Assembly: GCA_947074275.1 (NCBI GenBank)
Contig: CAMTPA010000013.1
Location: 1 to 49,739 of the forward strand
DNA from: an uncultured Bacteroides sp.
GTDB taxonomy: Bacteria > Bacteroidota > Bacteroidia > Bacteroidales > Bacteroidaceae
Length of the DNA stretch: 49,739 nucleotides
Direction of reading: 5' to 3'
In this document: in pieces, positions 1 to 6,761 of the stretch
Layout: every line of letters begins with the position of its first letter
Position numbering within the stretch: the stretch's first letter is position 1
Translations under genes and position numbers: made by a program
The notes under the pieces: generated by a model
The model's input: the letters and a program-made list of their open reading frames with translations, nothing else
Told to the model about the DNA's origin: nothing
Database searches by the model: none

Positions 1-55
1 ACCGTGATCTACACTAATCTTAACACTCTTTCCCTACACGGCGCTCTTCCGATCT
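1..55 (+). other. Illumina TruSeq adapter left in the assembly
   Basis: Bases 23-55 match the 33-base Illumina read-1 adapter ending in GCTCTTCCGATCT, with one mismatch (CACGGCGC for CACGACGC). Bases 1-14 match the flow-cell side (ACCGAGATCTACAC) with one mismatch. Between them, bases 15-22 read TAATCTTA, which I recall as TruSeq HT i5 index D506. This is library sequence, not genome. Genomic sequence starts at base 56. Confidence 0.97.
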
Positions 56-57
56 AA

Positions 58-240
58 TTTGAAGAGGTAGATCCCAATCGCTGGGCAAAGAATATGCTGT
101 GCCCTAAATGCAAAGAAGAGCGTACGGACTTAAATTACTGGTATAGTGGCAATGTCACCTATCAAGGCACTTGCGAAAGATGCGGTTGGTATGATGGAGG
201 AAAATGGAGAGAACACTTAAACAAAGCTCTGACACAATAA
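58..240 (+). CDS. C-terminal end of a zinc-ribbon protein (partial)
   Basis: This open frame runs in from the adapter junction without a start and ends at TAA 238-240, leaving 60 residues. They contain two CxxC pairs, CPKC and CERC, about 23 residues apart, followed by GWYDGGKWREHL. The spacing and aromatic content look like a zinc ribbon. It is not visible on databases from here and I do not recognise the family. It lies immediately upstream of the methyltransferase, whose promoter follows its stop, so a partner role such as a restriction or DNA-binding component is possible but unsupported. The 5' part is lost at the contig end. Confidence 0.5.
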   Translation, partial: FEEVDPNRWAKNMLCPKCKEERTDLNYWYSGNVTYQGTCERCGWYDGGKWREHLNKALTQ

Positions 241-276
241 GATCATCACAACATCTCATCAATCTCTTTTTTTTAA

Positions 277-284
277 TACTTTTG
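277..284 (+). promoter_or_regulatory. -7 promoter element (TACTTTTG) for the methyltransferase
   Basis: This fits the Bacteroidetes -7 consensus TAnnTTTG and lies 48 bp before the ATG at 333. The open frame extends upstream to 204, but this element falls inside that extension, which supports the start at 333. No clear -33 TTTG is seen. Confidence 0.5.
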
Positions 285-332
285 CGCCATGCCAACAGGA
301 CATCGTTGGACAAAAACTATCAGATAAGCGCA

Positions 333-1601
333 ATGGAAGAATCATATTACTCAATAGTTGAAGTGGCAGAACACCTCAACCTATCTCAAAAAACAGTTCG
401 CCGACACATCGCATCGGGCGAACTGCACTCCACCAAAATTGGCAATGTTTACAGAATACCCAAAGAGGCTTTGGAACGTTTTATCAACAAAGAAGAGCCT
501 CGAAAAGAAGACGTTATTGAGTACAATCTATTTGGGGAAGCAATTCGTAAGACTGAGGCAAAACGTAGTAAAACATCTGCCGGCGACAAGGTAAACTGGA
601 TTTCAGTGAAAGATATGTGGGAGAAACCCTCACATACCGATTTGACTTTCGTTGATTTATTTTGCGGAGCAGGAGGCTTGAGCAAAGGATTGGAAATGGC
701 GGGATTCGAGGGAGTATGCGGCTTAGACTGGTTTAAAGAAGCAGGAATGACCTATCGAAGAAACTTCCATCATAAGCACGTGGAGGGCGACATAAAGCAA
801 GAGGATGTGAAGAAATTATTTTATGACACGGTAAAAGCCGAACTAAATGGACGCGAGCTAACCGTAGTGGCAGGCGGTTTTCCATGCCAAGGCTTTAGTA
901 TGGCAGGAAACCGAATTGTGGACGACCCACGAAACTCACTCTACAAAGAGATGCTCGACATTGTGACCACCCTACAACCAATGTATGTGGTGTGCGAAAA
1001 TGTGGTGGGGCTTCGCAATATGCTGCACGGCGGAGTAGAACGAAAGATTATAGAAGACTTTGAGGAGGCAGGCTACAAGATGAATGTGACCACGCTAAGA
1101 GCTGCCAATTATCACGTGCCACAAAAGCGTGACAGGGTTATATTTATCGGCAACCGAATTGATGCTATGAATTATCACCCCGAACCCATCTTAGCTCCCG
1201 CCGATTATAAAACCACCGCCTTTGCTATTGCCGATTTGATGAATCACCCCGAAGACAAAGCATTCAACCACGTGCCCACCAAGCACAAACCCGAAATGGA
1301 AGCACGCTTGCTTGCCGTCCCCGAAGGAAAGAGCCTATACAAAGGCTATTCGGACGCTTGGAAAAAATGTCCGTGGAACGAAGCCTCGTGTACCATAAAA
1401 GAGAATCACGGTGGAGTGAACATCCATCCTAAATTGCCACGTGTGCTCACGGCGCGCGAAATGGCACGCATTCAATCATTCCCCGACAGTTTTATTTTTG
1501 AAGGACCTAAAAACAAACAGCTTGTACAATTGGGCAATGCCGTACCTCCTTTCTTGGCAAAGGCTATCGGGCTGGCTATACGCAAATCATTGAACAAATA
1601 A
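333..1601 (+). CDS. DNA (cytosine-5-)-methyltransferase with N-terminal excisionase-type HTH
   Basis: 422 residues. Residues 1-52 form a MerR/excisionase-like helix-turn-helix (SIVEVAEHLNLSQKTVRRHI, then a short wing ending RIPKEALERF). A charged linker follows to about 100. The catalytic domain is complete: motif I FVDLFCGAGG at 106, catalytic Pro-Cys at 184-185 (GGFPCQGFS), ENV at 222, QKRDR at 264, a target-recognition region of roughly 100 residues, then LTAREMARIQSFP and GNAVPP at 401. It transfers methyl from AdoMet to C5 of cytosine. The start at 333 is chosen because HTH homology begins there and a -7 element lies at 277-284. No restriction enzyme gene is visible beside it, so it may be an orphan or half of a system cut by the contig end. 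The fused HTH could allow autoregulation (inference). Confidence 0.93.
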   Translation: MEESYYSIVEVAEHLNLSQKTVRRHIASGELHSTKIGNVYRIPKEALERFINKEEPRKEDVIEYNLFGEAIRKTEAKRSKTSAGDKVNWISVKDMWEKPSHTDLTFVDLFCGAGGLSKGLEMAGFEGVCGLDWFKEAGMTYRRNFHHKHVEGDIKQEDVKKLFYDTVKAELNGRELTVVAGGFPCQGFSMAGNRIVDDPRNSLYKEMLDIVTTLQPMYVVCENVVGLRNMLHGGVERKIIEDFEEAGYKMNVTTLRAANYHVPQKRDRVIFIGNRIDAMNYHPEPILAPADYKTTAFAIADLMNHPEDKAFNHVPTKHKPEMEARLLAVPEGKSLYKGYSDAWKKCPWNEASCTIKENHGGVNIHPKLPRVLTAREMARIQSFPDSFIFEGPKNKQLVQLGNAVPPFLAKAIGLAIRKSLNK

Positions 1602-1663
1602 GAGTTTTTACTCCTCTATACTTATGCCGTTTGCAACATATAGTAAGCATCCGAGAACGATAT

Positions 1664-1717
1664 AAGAATAATATCCTCTGCCATAATTTTAGACTTATGA
1701 CAGAGGATATTATTCTT
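1664..1717. terminator. Bidirectional terminator hairpin
   Basis: A perfect 17-bp inverted repeat (1664-1680 with 1701-1717; left arm AAGAATAATATCCTCTG) has a 20-nt loop. It lies between the convergent methyltransferase and lipoprotein genes and could end both transcripts. Confidence 0.7.
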
Positions 1718-1812
1718 TAGGCCTTTAGTCGTTATCGTATATCATCTCCTTTGCATCATTACCTAACACACATTCTTAAAAAGCCTACTCACTTCATATT
1801 AACTCTCAACTG

Positions 1813-3783
1813 TTAGAATGGAGTAAAACTAAATGAGAAATACAGATATGCAGTGTGTATTTTTGTACCTATTAGCGAACGATCGGACATATAGAGACAG
1901 TTTGAGTACAACGTATTGGGAACAACGGTGTGCTGCATCCCATTTATATCTTTCCAATAATATCTCGATCCATCTTTATACACTAAGATTCCAGAAGTCC
2001 TAAGCGTTGATGCTGCACTGTTATAGGAAGCTTGCAAATAAGTGCTTGGATTGAGCTCTACACGAACATTGGAGCAGCTGAATAGCTTGTTCCCCACATA
2101 ATCTCCACCACCTTCGATGTATTCCCCGTAAACCGTTTCTTTGTTGCCTATGTATTCTGTGCCATCTTGCATTATAGCGTGAGAAGTGACAGTTACAATA
2201 ATTGGGGATGAATTGCTGTGAGTCTGTATAGTTTCGATGTACATTCCATCCGAATCGACATTATTGAAACTCCATGTAGCTCCTCCTATTCTAAAGCCAG
2301 CTTTTTTAATATTCTGATATCCTCTAACTTGAATTTGCACATTATAGGTCATTCTATAATTATATTTTGTACCGCCGTGAATAAATCCTGTTGAGGAATA
2401 TTGCACGGATTGCACAGTCGGTTTCAGAAGTTCAACAGGAATAACAGCTGGTTCTTTTGCTGTTGTAAACGATTTCACCTCAGAATAAGCATAACCCTTA
2501 CTGTTTAAAGCATAAGCTGCATAACAATAAATCCTACTTCCTTCTAAATCTTCAACTACTTTATTAAAAAAGCCAAGACCACTTCCGCAATTATACTTTG
2601 TTCCTTTATTAATATCAAGCTCCGAAAACAACACCTTTGATACAATGAAGCCTCTTTCGATAACATCAGAACCACCTAAGTTAATTACAACTGCACTTAA
2701 CTCTACAGATGAATTAGTAACATTGGAATGTTCTACATAATCGACCGTAGGTATTGTTGTGGCTTTTGTTGTGTTAAAAGTGCTCACATCTGTATATGAA
2801 ACACCTTTTGCATTTTGAGCGTAAGCTACATAATAATAAGTCGTATTCTCTTCAAGCTCTTCAATTTGCTTAACAAATTCACCTGTACCCGTTCCACAAT
2901 CATAATCCACATCCCAATCGGAGTCAGCGTTGCTTTTAGGAGTTTTAGAGATTTTAAAGCCACGAGCTGTTACATCCAAACCACCATCATTCAATATTGA
3001 AACAAACAACTCGGCTGATGAATCTGTAATATTACGAACATCAGGTTTTGATAGTTCGGGAACAACAACCTCTTTCGATGTTTTGAATGAACATACATCT
3101 GAATAAGTAGTACCTACTTGGTTGCTGACATAAGCTACATAGAAGTATTGTGTATCCGGGGCCATATCATCGATTGTTTGACTAAATTCCGTTGAATCGG
3201 TCGCACAACTATAATCAGTGCCCCATTCGGAGTCAGGATTAGCTGTTGTAGTTTTAGAGATTCTAAAACCACAAGCAGTTACATCCGAACCACCGTTATT
3301 CAATATCGAAGCAAACAATTCTGCTGATGATTCACTGATGTTTCGCACATTAGGCTCTGATAGTTCGGGAGCAACAATTTCTTTCAGTGTTTCGCTTGAC
3401 AATACCGCTGAATAGACAACACCTGCTTGATTGCTGGCATAAGCCACATAAAAGTATTGTGTACTTGGGGTTAAATCAGTTATTGTTTTACTAAACTGCC
3501 CTACACCATCATCGCAACTATAATTGATTCCCCAAGTATGGTCGGGGTTAGAAATCGCGGTTTTCGAAATGAGAAAACCGCGACTAATTACAGAAGATTC
3601 ACCGTCATAAGAGACGTTTGCACTCAATTTGATTGAATTGAAAGTTACCTCAGATACAACCAAGCCAGAAAGTTTTGGTTTGTAAACAACCTTTTCAGAA
3701 GGATTCTCAACAGTAGATGTTTTTTCACAAGAGACCAAAAGCAGTCCAATAATACAAAGAAATAATCCCAGATTCTTTTTCAT
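1813..3783 (-). CDS. Lipoprotein with four tandem FN3-like modules
   Basis: 656 residues with a type II signal peptide; the lipobox ends LLVSC with Cys19 as the predicted lipidated residue. Four modules begin at Pro36, Pro139, Pro242 and Pro345, an exact 103-residue period. Each carries a GF.ISK segment, a [YD]SC or YNCG segment, and a (F/Y)YVAYA.N..G..YS strand typical of FN3-like beta sandwiches. The last ~205 residues are different and contain no motif I recognise. It is likely anchored in the outer membrane with an adhesive or glycan-binding role, but the substrate cannot be told. The GH43 protein at 19557 carries one related module at its N terminus. It is a single gene transcribed toward the methyltransferase. 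Confidence 0.75.
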   Translation of the reverse strand: MKKNLGLFLCIIGLLLVSCEKTSTVENPSEKVVYKPKLSGLVVSEVTFNSIKLSANVSYDGESSVISRGFLISKTAISNPDHTWGINYSCDDGVGQFSKTITDLTPSTQYFYVAYASNQAGVVYSAVLSSETLKEIVAPELSEPNVRNISESSAELFASILNNGGSDVTACGFRISKTTTANPDSEWGTDYSCATDSTEFSQTIDDMAPDTQYFYVAYVSNQVGTTYSDVCSFKTSKEVVVPELSKPDVRNITDSSAELFVSILNDGGLDVTARGFKISKTPKSNADSDWDVDYDCGTGTGEFVKQIEELEENTTYYYVAYAQNAKGVSYTDVSTFNTTKATTIPTVDYVEHSNVTNSSVELSAVVINLGGSDVIERGFIVSKVLFSELDINKGTKYNCGSGLGFFNKVVEDLEGSRIYCYAAYALNSKGYAYSEVKSFTTAKEPAVIPVELLKPTVQSVQYSSTGFIHGGTKYNYRMTYNVQIQVRGYQNIKKAGFRIGGATWSFNNVDSDGMYIETIQTHSNSSPIIVTVTSHAIMQDGTEYIGNKETVYGEYIEGGGDYVGNKLFSCSNVRVELNPSTYLQASYNSAASTLRTSGILVYKDGSRYYWKDINGMQHTVVPNTLYSNCLYMSDRSLIGTKIHTAYLYFSFSFTPF

Positions 3784-3916
3784 AATGATTCATCGTTTTT
3801 TTCAATACTTATATTTTAATCACAAATACAATTACTAAAGAGCCAATACACCATATTGATCTTCAGTAATTTAACATCATATAACAGAGAGCGTTAAATC
3901 AGCACATATATACAAG

Positions 3917-3946
3917 CAAATTTAAAAAAAATACCATTTAGCCAAA
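3917..3946 (-). promoter_or_regulatory. Promoter of the lipoprotein gene
   Basis: On the minus strand a -33 TTTG (3946-3943) and a -7 TAAATTTG (3924-3917) are separated by 18 bp, close to the Bacteroidetes sigma-70 arrangement. The implied 5' UTR is about 125 nt. Confidence 0.55.
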
Positions 3947-4023
3947 ATAAAAAAGAGAGATTTAACTTAAACTCCGCAAGTTCAGCTTGTAAGTTTTGCT
4001 GATGTAGTCTAATTATTCGTTTT

Positions 4024-4041
4024 TATACTTATGTCGTTTGC
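4024..4041 (+). repeat. 18-nt direct repeat, copy 2 (copy 1 at 1617-1634)
   Basis: TATACTTATGTCGTTTGC here and TATACTTATGCCGTTTGC at 1617-1634 differ at one base. They have the same orientation and lie 2407 bp apart, on either side of the lipoprotein gene. Confidence 0.6.
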
Positions 4042-4062
4042 CAAGTATATACATTCAATGCG

Positions 4063-4124
4063 ATAACTGTTCATATTTGAATTGCTAAATATACATATCC
4101 AATAACCCAAATATGAACAGTTAT
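4063..4124. repeat. 17-bp perfect inverted repeat with 28-nt loop
   Basis: Arms 4063-4079 (ATAACTGTTCATATTTG) and 4108-4124 are perfect reverse complements. It lies 3' of aroK but has no T-run on that strand, so a simple terminator is doubtful. A small palindromic element is an alternative. Confidence 0.7.
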
Positions 4125-4173
4125 AAAACGGGGTAAAAAATAGCTTTATTGAAGGGGTATCAAAAAAGAAAAA

Positions 4174-4704
4174 TCACCCAAGAGATAATTGTTGCAAAAG
4201 ACATTCTACCGAACGGTCTATTTGCGAACGGTCTTCCAACTCTTCGGCACCAAACACGTGTTTGGCTTGTGTATAGAAAGGGCGACGACTTGCGAGTGCT
4301 TGCACTATGAACTCCATCAGCTCATCATCGGTTTTATTTTGCAAGATAGGGCGTTGTTGCTTTGCCACTTTCAGTCGCTTGAACAGTGCTTCGGGACGTA
4401 CATCAAGAAACACCGTTTCGCCTTGGCGGTTCATAAAATCCATATTGTCGAAAAAGCAGGGCGCACCTCCACCCGTCGAAATTATTGCATCCTCAAACTC
4501 TGCCACCTCGTGCAGCATTGCACGCTCCAACTCACGAAATCCAGTTTCGCCACGTTCCTTAAACAGTTCGCTTACCGTCTTGTGGTAGCGTTCTTCGATA
4601 TACCAGTCCAAATCGACAAAAGAGAGATTGAGTTTTCGAGCAAGTGCCTTACCGAGGGTGGTTTTTCCTGCACCCATATATCCTGTGAGAAATATTCGTA
4701 TCAT
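4174..4704 (-). CDS. aroK: Shikimate kinase
   Basis: 176 residues, the usual length of the family. It phosphorylates the 3-hydroxyl of shikimate with ATP, the fifth step of the chorismate pathway, in the cytoplasm. The Walker A motif GYMGAGKTT is near the N terminus. DLDWYIEER matches the magnesium/shikimate-binding segment, GFRELE supplies a substrate-binding arginine, and STGGGAP is the glycine-rich shikimate-binding loop. The frame extends to a TTG at 4740, but the ATG at 4704 places the P-loop at the normal distance and a -7 element (4728-4735) lies within that extension. It is divergent from RNase H1 across a 115-bp intergenic region. Confidence 0.95.
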   Translation of the reverse strand: MIRIFLTGYMGAGKTTLGKALARKLNLSFVDLDWYIEERYHKTVSELFKERGETGFRELERAMLHEVAEFEDAIISTGGGAPCFFDNMDFMNRQGETVFLDVRPEALFKRLKVAKQQRPILQNKTDDELMEFIVQALASRRPFYTQAKHVFGAEELEDRSQIDRSVECLLQQLSLG

Positions 4705-4727
4705 AGTAGCGATGATTTGATGCGTGG

Positions 4728-4735
4728 CAAAGATA
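4728..4735 (-). promoter_or_regulatory. -7 element (TATCTTTG) for aroK
   Basis: A perfect TAnnTTTG on the minus strand, 23 bp upstream of the ATG at 4704. It rules against the longer TTG-initiated frame. Confidence 0.55.
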
Positions 4736-4778
4736 AGCAATTGTGTGGGTTGCAGCAGAAAAAATGGGAATTATATCG

Positions 4779-4786
4779 TAACTTTG
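4779..4786 (+). promoter_or_regulatory. -7 element (TAACTTTG) for the RNase H1 gene
   Basis: A perfect TAnnTTTG located 33 bp upstream of the ATG at 4820. No -33 element is obvious. Confidence 0.55.
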
Positions 4787-4819
4787 CCCATCATTAAACC
4801 AATGTAGAGCGATTAAGAT

Positions 4820-5446
4820 ATGGCGAAAGAAAAGTATTATGTAGTGTGGGAAGGGGTGACACCTGGCATTTACAGCACGTGGACTGACTGCCAACTGCAA
4901 ACCAAAGGATACGAGGGAGCGAAATACAAATCGTTTACTACCCGACAGGAAGCTGAACGCGCCTTTGCCAGTTCGCCCTATGCCTATATTGGCAAAAATG
5001 CACCCAAAGCGAAAGTACCCAACAACGGGGTGCTGCCTCCGCAAGTGATAGAAAACAGCTTGGCCGTAGATGCAGCTTGCAGCGGCAACCCCGGTGCGAT
5101 GGAGTACAGAGGAGTATATGTGGGAAACGGACAACAAATGTTTCACTTCGGCCCTACTTTGGGGACCAACAACATAGGCGAGTTTCTGGCTTTGGTACAC
5201 GGGTTGGCATACCTCAAACAGCAAGGTTATGATATGCCCATATACAGCGACAGTAAAATTGCGATGAAGTGGGTGAAAGACAAACAATGCAAAACCAAAC
5301 TGGAACGTACCGCAAAAACGGAAGAGCTTTTTAGCGTAATAGCTCGTGCCGAGAAATGGTTGCGTGAGAACCGCTACTCCACCACTATCCTAAAATGGGA
5401 AACAAAAGAGTGGGGTGAGATTCCTGCTGACTTTGGACGCAAATAG
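4820..5446 (+). CDS. rnhA: Ribonuclease H1 with N-terminal hybrid-binding domain
   Basis: 208 residues. The first ~50 (KYYVVWEGVTPGIYSTWTDC, then YKSFTTRQEAERAF) form the viroplasmin-like domain that binds RNA/DNA hybrids and raises processivity. After a linker, the catalytic RNase H fold begins at about 80: Asp84 in VDAACSGNPG, Glu121 in IGEFLAL and Asp144 in YSDSK are the metal ligands, with a candidate last carboxylate near the C terminus (PADFGRK). It degrades RNA in RNA/DNA hybrids, including R-loops and primers. The first carboxylate motif reads DAACSGNPG rather than DGSC.GNPG, as in other Bacteroidetes members I recall. It is transcribed alone from its own promoter. Confidence 0.93.
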   Translation: MAKEKYYVVWEGVTPGIYSTWTDCQLQTKGYEGAKYKSFTTRQEAERAFASSPYAYIGKNAPKAKVPNNGVLPPQVIENSLAVDAACSGNPGAMEYRGVYVGNGQQMFHFGPTLGTNNIGEFLALVHGLAYLKQQGYDMPIYSDSKIAMKWVKDKQCKTKLERTAKTEELFSVIARAEKWLRENRYSTTILKWETKEWGEIPADFGRK

Positions 5447-5482
5447 GCGACTGACGTTCGGTTGTGCTTGATAAGCATCAGT

Positions 5483-6733
5483 TTATTCGGCGTGTTTTCC
5501 AAACTTTTTGAGCAAGAATGACGGATTGACACGCAGATAAATCCCAATGGTGAAGTTAGTAGAACTATTTCCTTTTTCTCTTCTTCCATCGGCATATCTT
5601 AAATGCCCAGGCATAGAGTGATAGACTTCCAATTTAGCTCCAAGCCCGTAGTGTTTGGCAAAGGTGCGATAATATTCGGCCGTAAGCGAAAGGGTTTGTG
5701 ATTTGTCGAACGTCAACTCATCATCGGTCATAGACACTGCACCAAAATAAGGGCTACCAAAGAGTGAAATAAAATCCTTGCAAACAAAATAGCCTGCATT
5801 TATCAAGAAATCCTCTCGTAGCTCTACCGTAGAGCGAACATATCCCCCAAATCCCTTATTAAAAGGCCATAAATCGCCCGATTGCTGATAATATCCCAGC
5901 GCATCGGCTTCGAAATGAATGGCTTTAAGCCACTTGCGATTGAAAGTACGTGTAGTGCCAATCCCTATTGCACCATTGATTAGTGTAGACACAGGGCGGT
6001 CGTTATCTACCAAGTCTTCCCCACCACGATGTTGCCCCACCACTTGAACAGGCAGGTAGAAATGCCATTTACTGGTAGGAGCGTTCAATAAAGTTTTCGT
6101 AGTTAGCCCCAGCGTAAAAGCCTCCTGATGAGTGTCTTTGGCAAAGATGAAGCTTTCCCAATTGAGCCACAAATCCAAATGAAACCGAGAACGGTCGTAT
6201 AGAATCTGCACACCAGCTTCTGGGTCGGCCGTAAGATTCAATTCGGCATTGTAAAGCGGATCAATCAGTGCGTGATTTTGTCCACCGTAGATATTGCCAA
6301 GCACTATGTTGAAATCGCCAAGCTCTACTTGCGCTCTGACAAAAGGCACTATGTGAGCACCTTTTTGATATTGTGAGCCTTTCCAAAGCACTATATCATT
6401 GTAAGCGTAGTTGGGATATTTGTAAGCTCCTCGGTAGATGATGGCGTGCCCTCCTACCTCCAGTTTTAGATTGGACAAGGGATTGTATACCAACTTGGGT
6501 TGCAACCAAAGCCCTGGCAATGAATAACCTTTCAGAAACTTGCCATCAAACTCGTTGTTCTTAAAAAAGAGCGTCGCATCAAGCTCAATGGCGAGGTCAC
6601 CCTTCTTTTTGGGGTCAATGTGATAATCGTTCAGCAACACTTGGTCGGTCATCTGCGCATATAGCGCAGTGGTAGCCATCAGAAACATCAGGCAAAACAG
6701 CCCTCGAACGAACATCTTTTTATTTGCTTTCAT
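5483..6733 (-). CDS. Predicted outer-membrane beta-barrel protein of unknown function
   Basis: 416 residues with a type I signal peptide ending near LYAQ. The rest is rich in alternating aromatic/hydrophobic strands (LKLEVGGHAIIYRGA, FNIVLGNIYGG, KWHFYLPVQVVG) and ends in a strand-rich segment, the pattern of an outer-membrane barrel. I recognise no named family. It begins 28 nt after the MsbA-like exporter's stop on the same strand and has no promoter of its own that I can see. It is probably co-transcribed, which links it loosely to envelope lipid or glycan export. Confidence 0.65.
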   Translation of the reverse strand: MKANKKMFVRGLFCLMFLMATTALYAQMTDQVLLNDYHIDPKKKGDLAIELDATLFFKNNEFDGKFLKGYSLPGLWLQPKLVYNPLSNLKLEVGGHAIIYRGAYKYPNYAYNDIVLWKGSQYQKGAHIVPFVRAQVELGDFNIVLGNIYGGQNHALIDPLYNAELNLTADPEAGVQILYDRSRFHLDLWLNWESFIFAKDTHQEAFTLGLTTKTLLNAPTSKWHFYLPVQVVGQHRGGEDLVDNDRPVSTLINGAIGIGTTRTFNRKWLKAIHFEADALGYYQQSGDLWPFNKGFGGYVRSTVELREDFLINAGYFVCKDFISLFGSPYFGAVSMTDDELTFDKSQTLSLTAEYYRTFAKHYGLGAKLEVYHSMPGHLRYADGRREKGNSSTNFTIGIYLRVNPSFLLKKFGKHAE

Positions 6734-6761
6734 AGCATTCGGGTAGGTTTAGGTTGGGAGG

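Larger units (their letters stand above)
3784..4173. other. 390-bp non-coding region between lipoprotein gene and aroK
   Basis: AT-rich, with no convincing gene. It holds the lipoprotein promoter (3917-3946), one copy of an 18-nt direct repeat (4024-4041) whose other copy is at 1617-1634, and a 17-bp inverted repeat (4063-4124). Confidence 0.7.

Noticed and set aside
204-332. Upstream extension of the methyltransferase frame to an ATG at 204
   Set aside because: It overlaps the zinc-ribbon frame, contains a -7 promoter element and has no HTH homology.
4189-4797. Long open frames opposite aroK, SusC/SusD, GH51 and other genes
   Set aside because: They are antisense to strongly supported genes and show no motif or translation signal.
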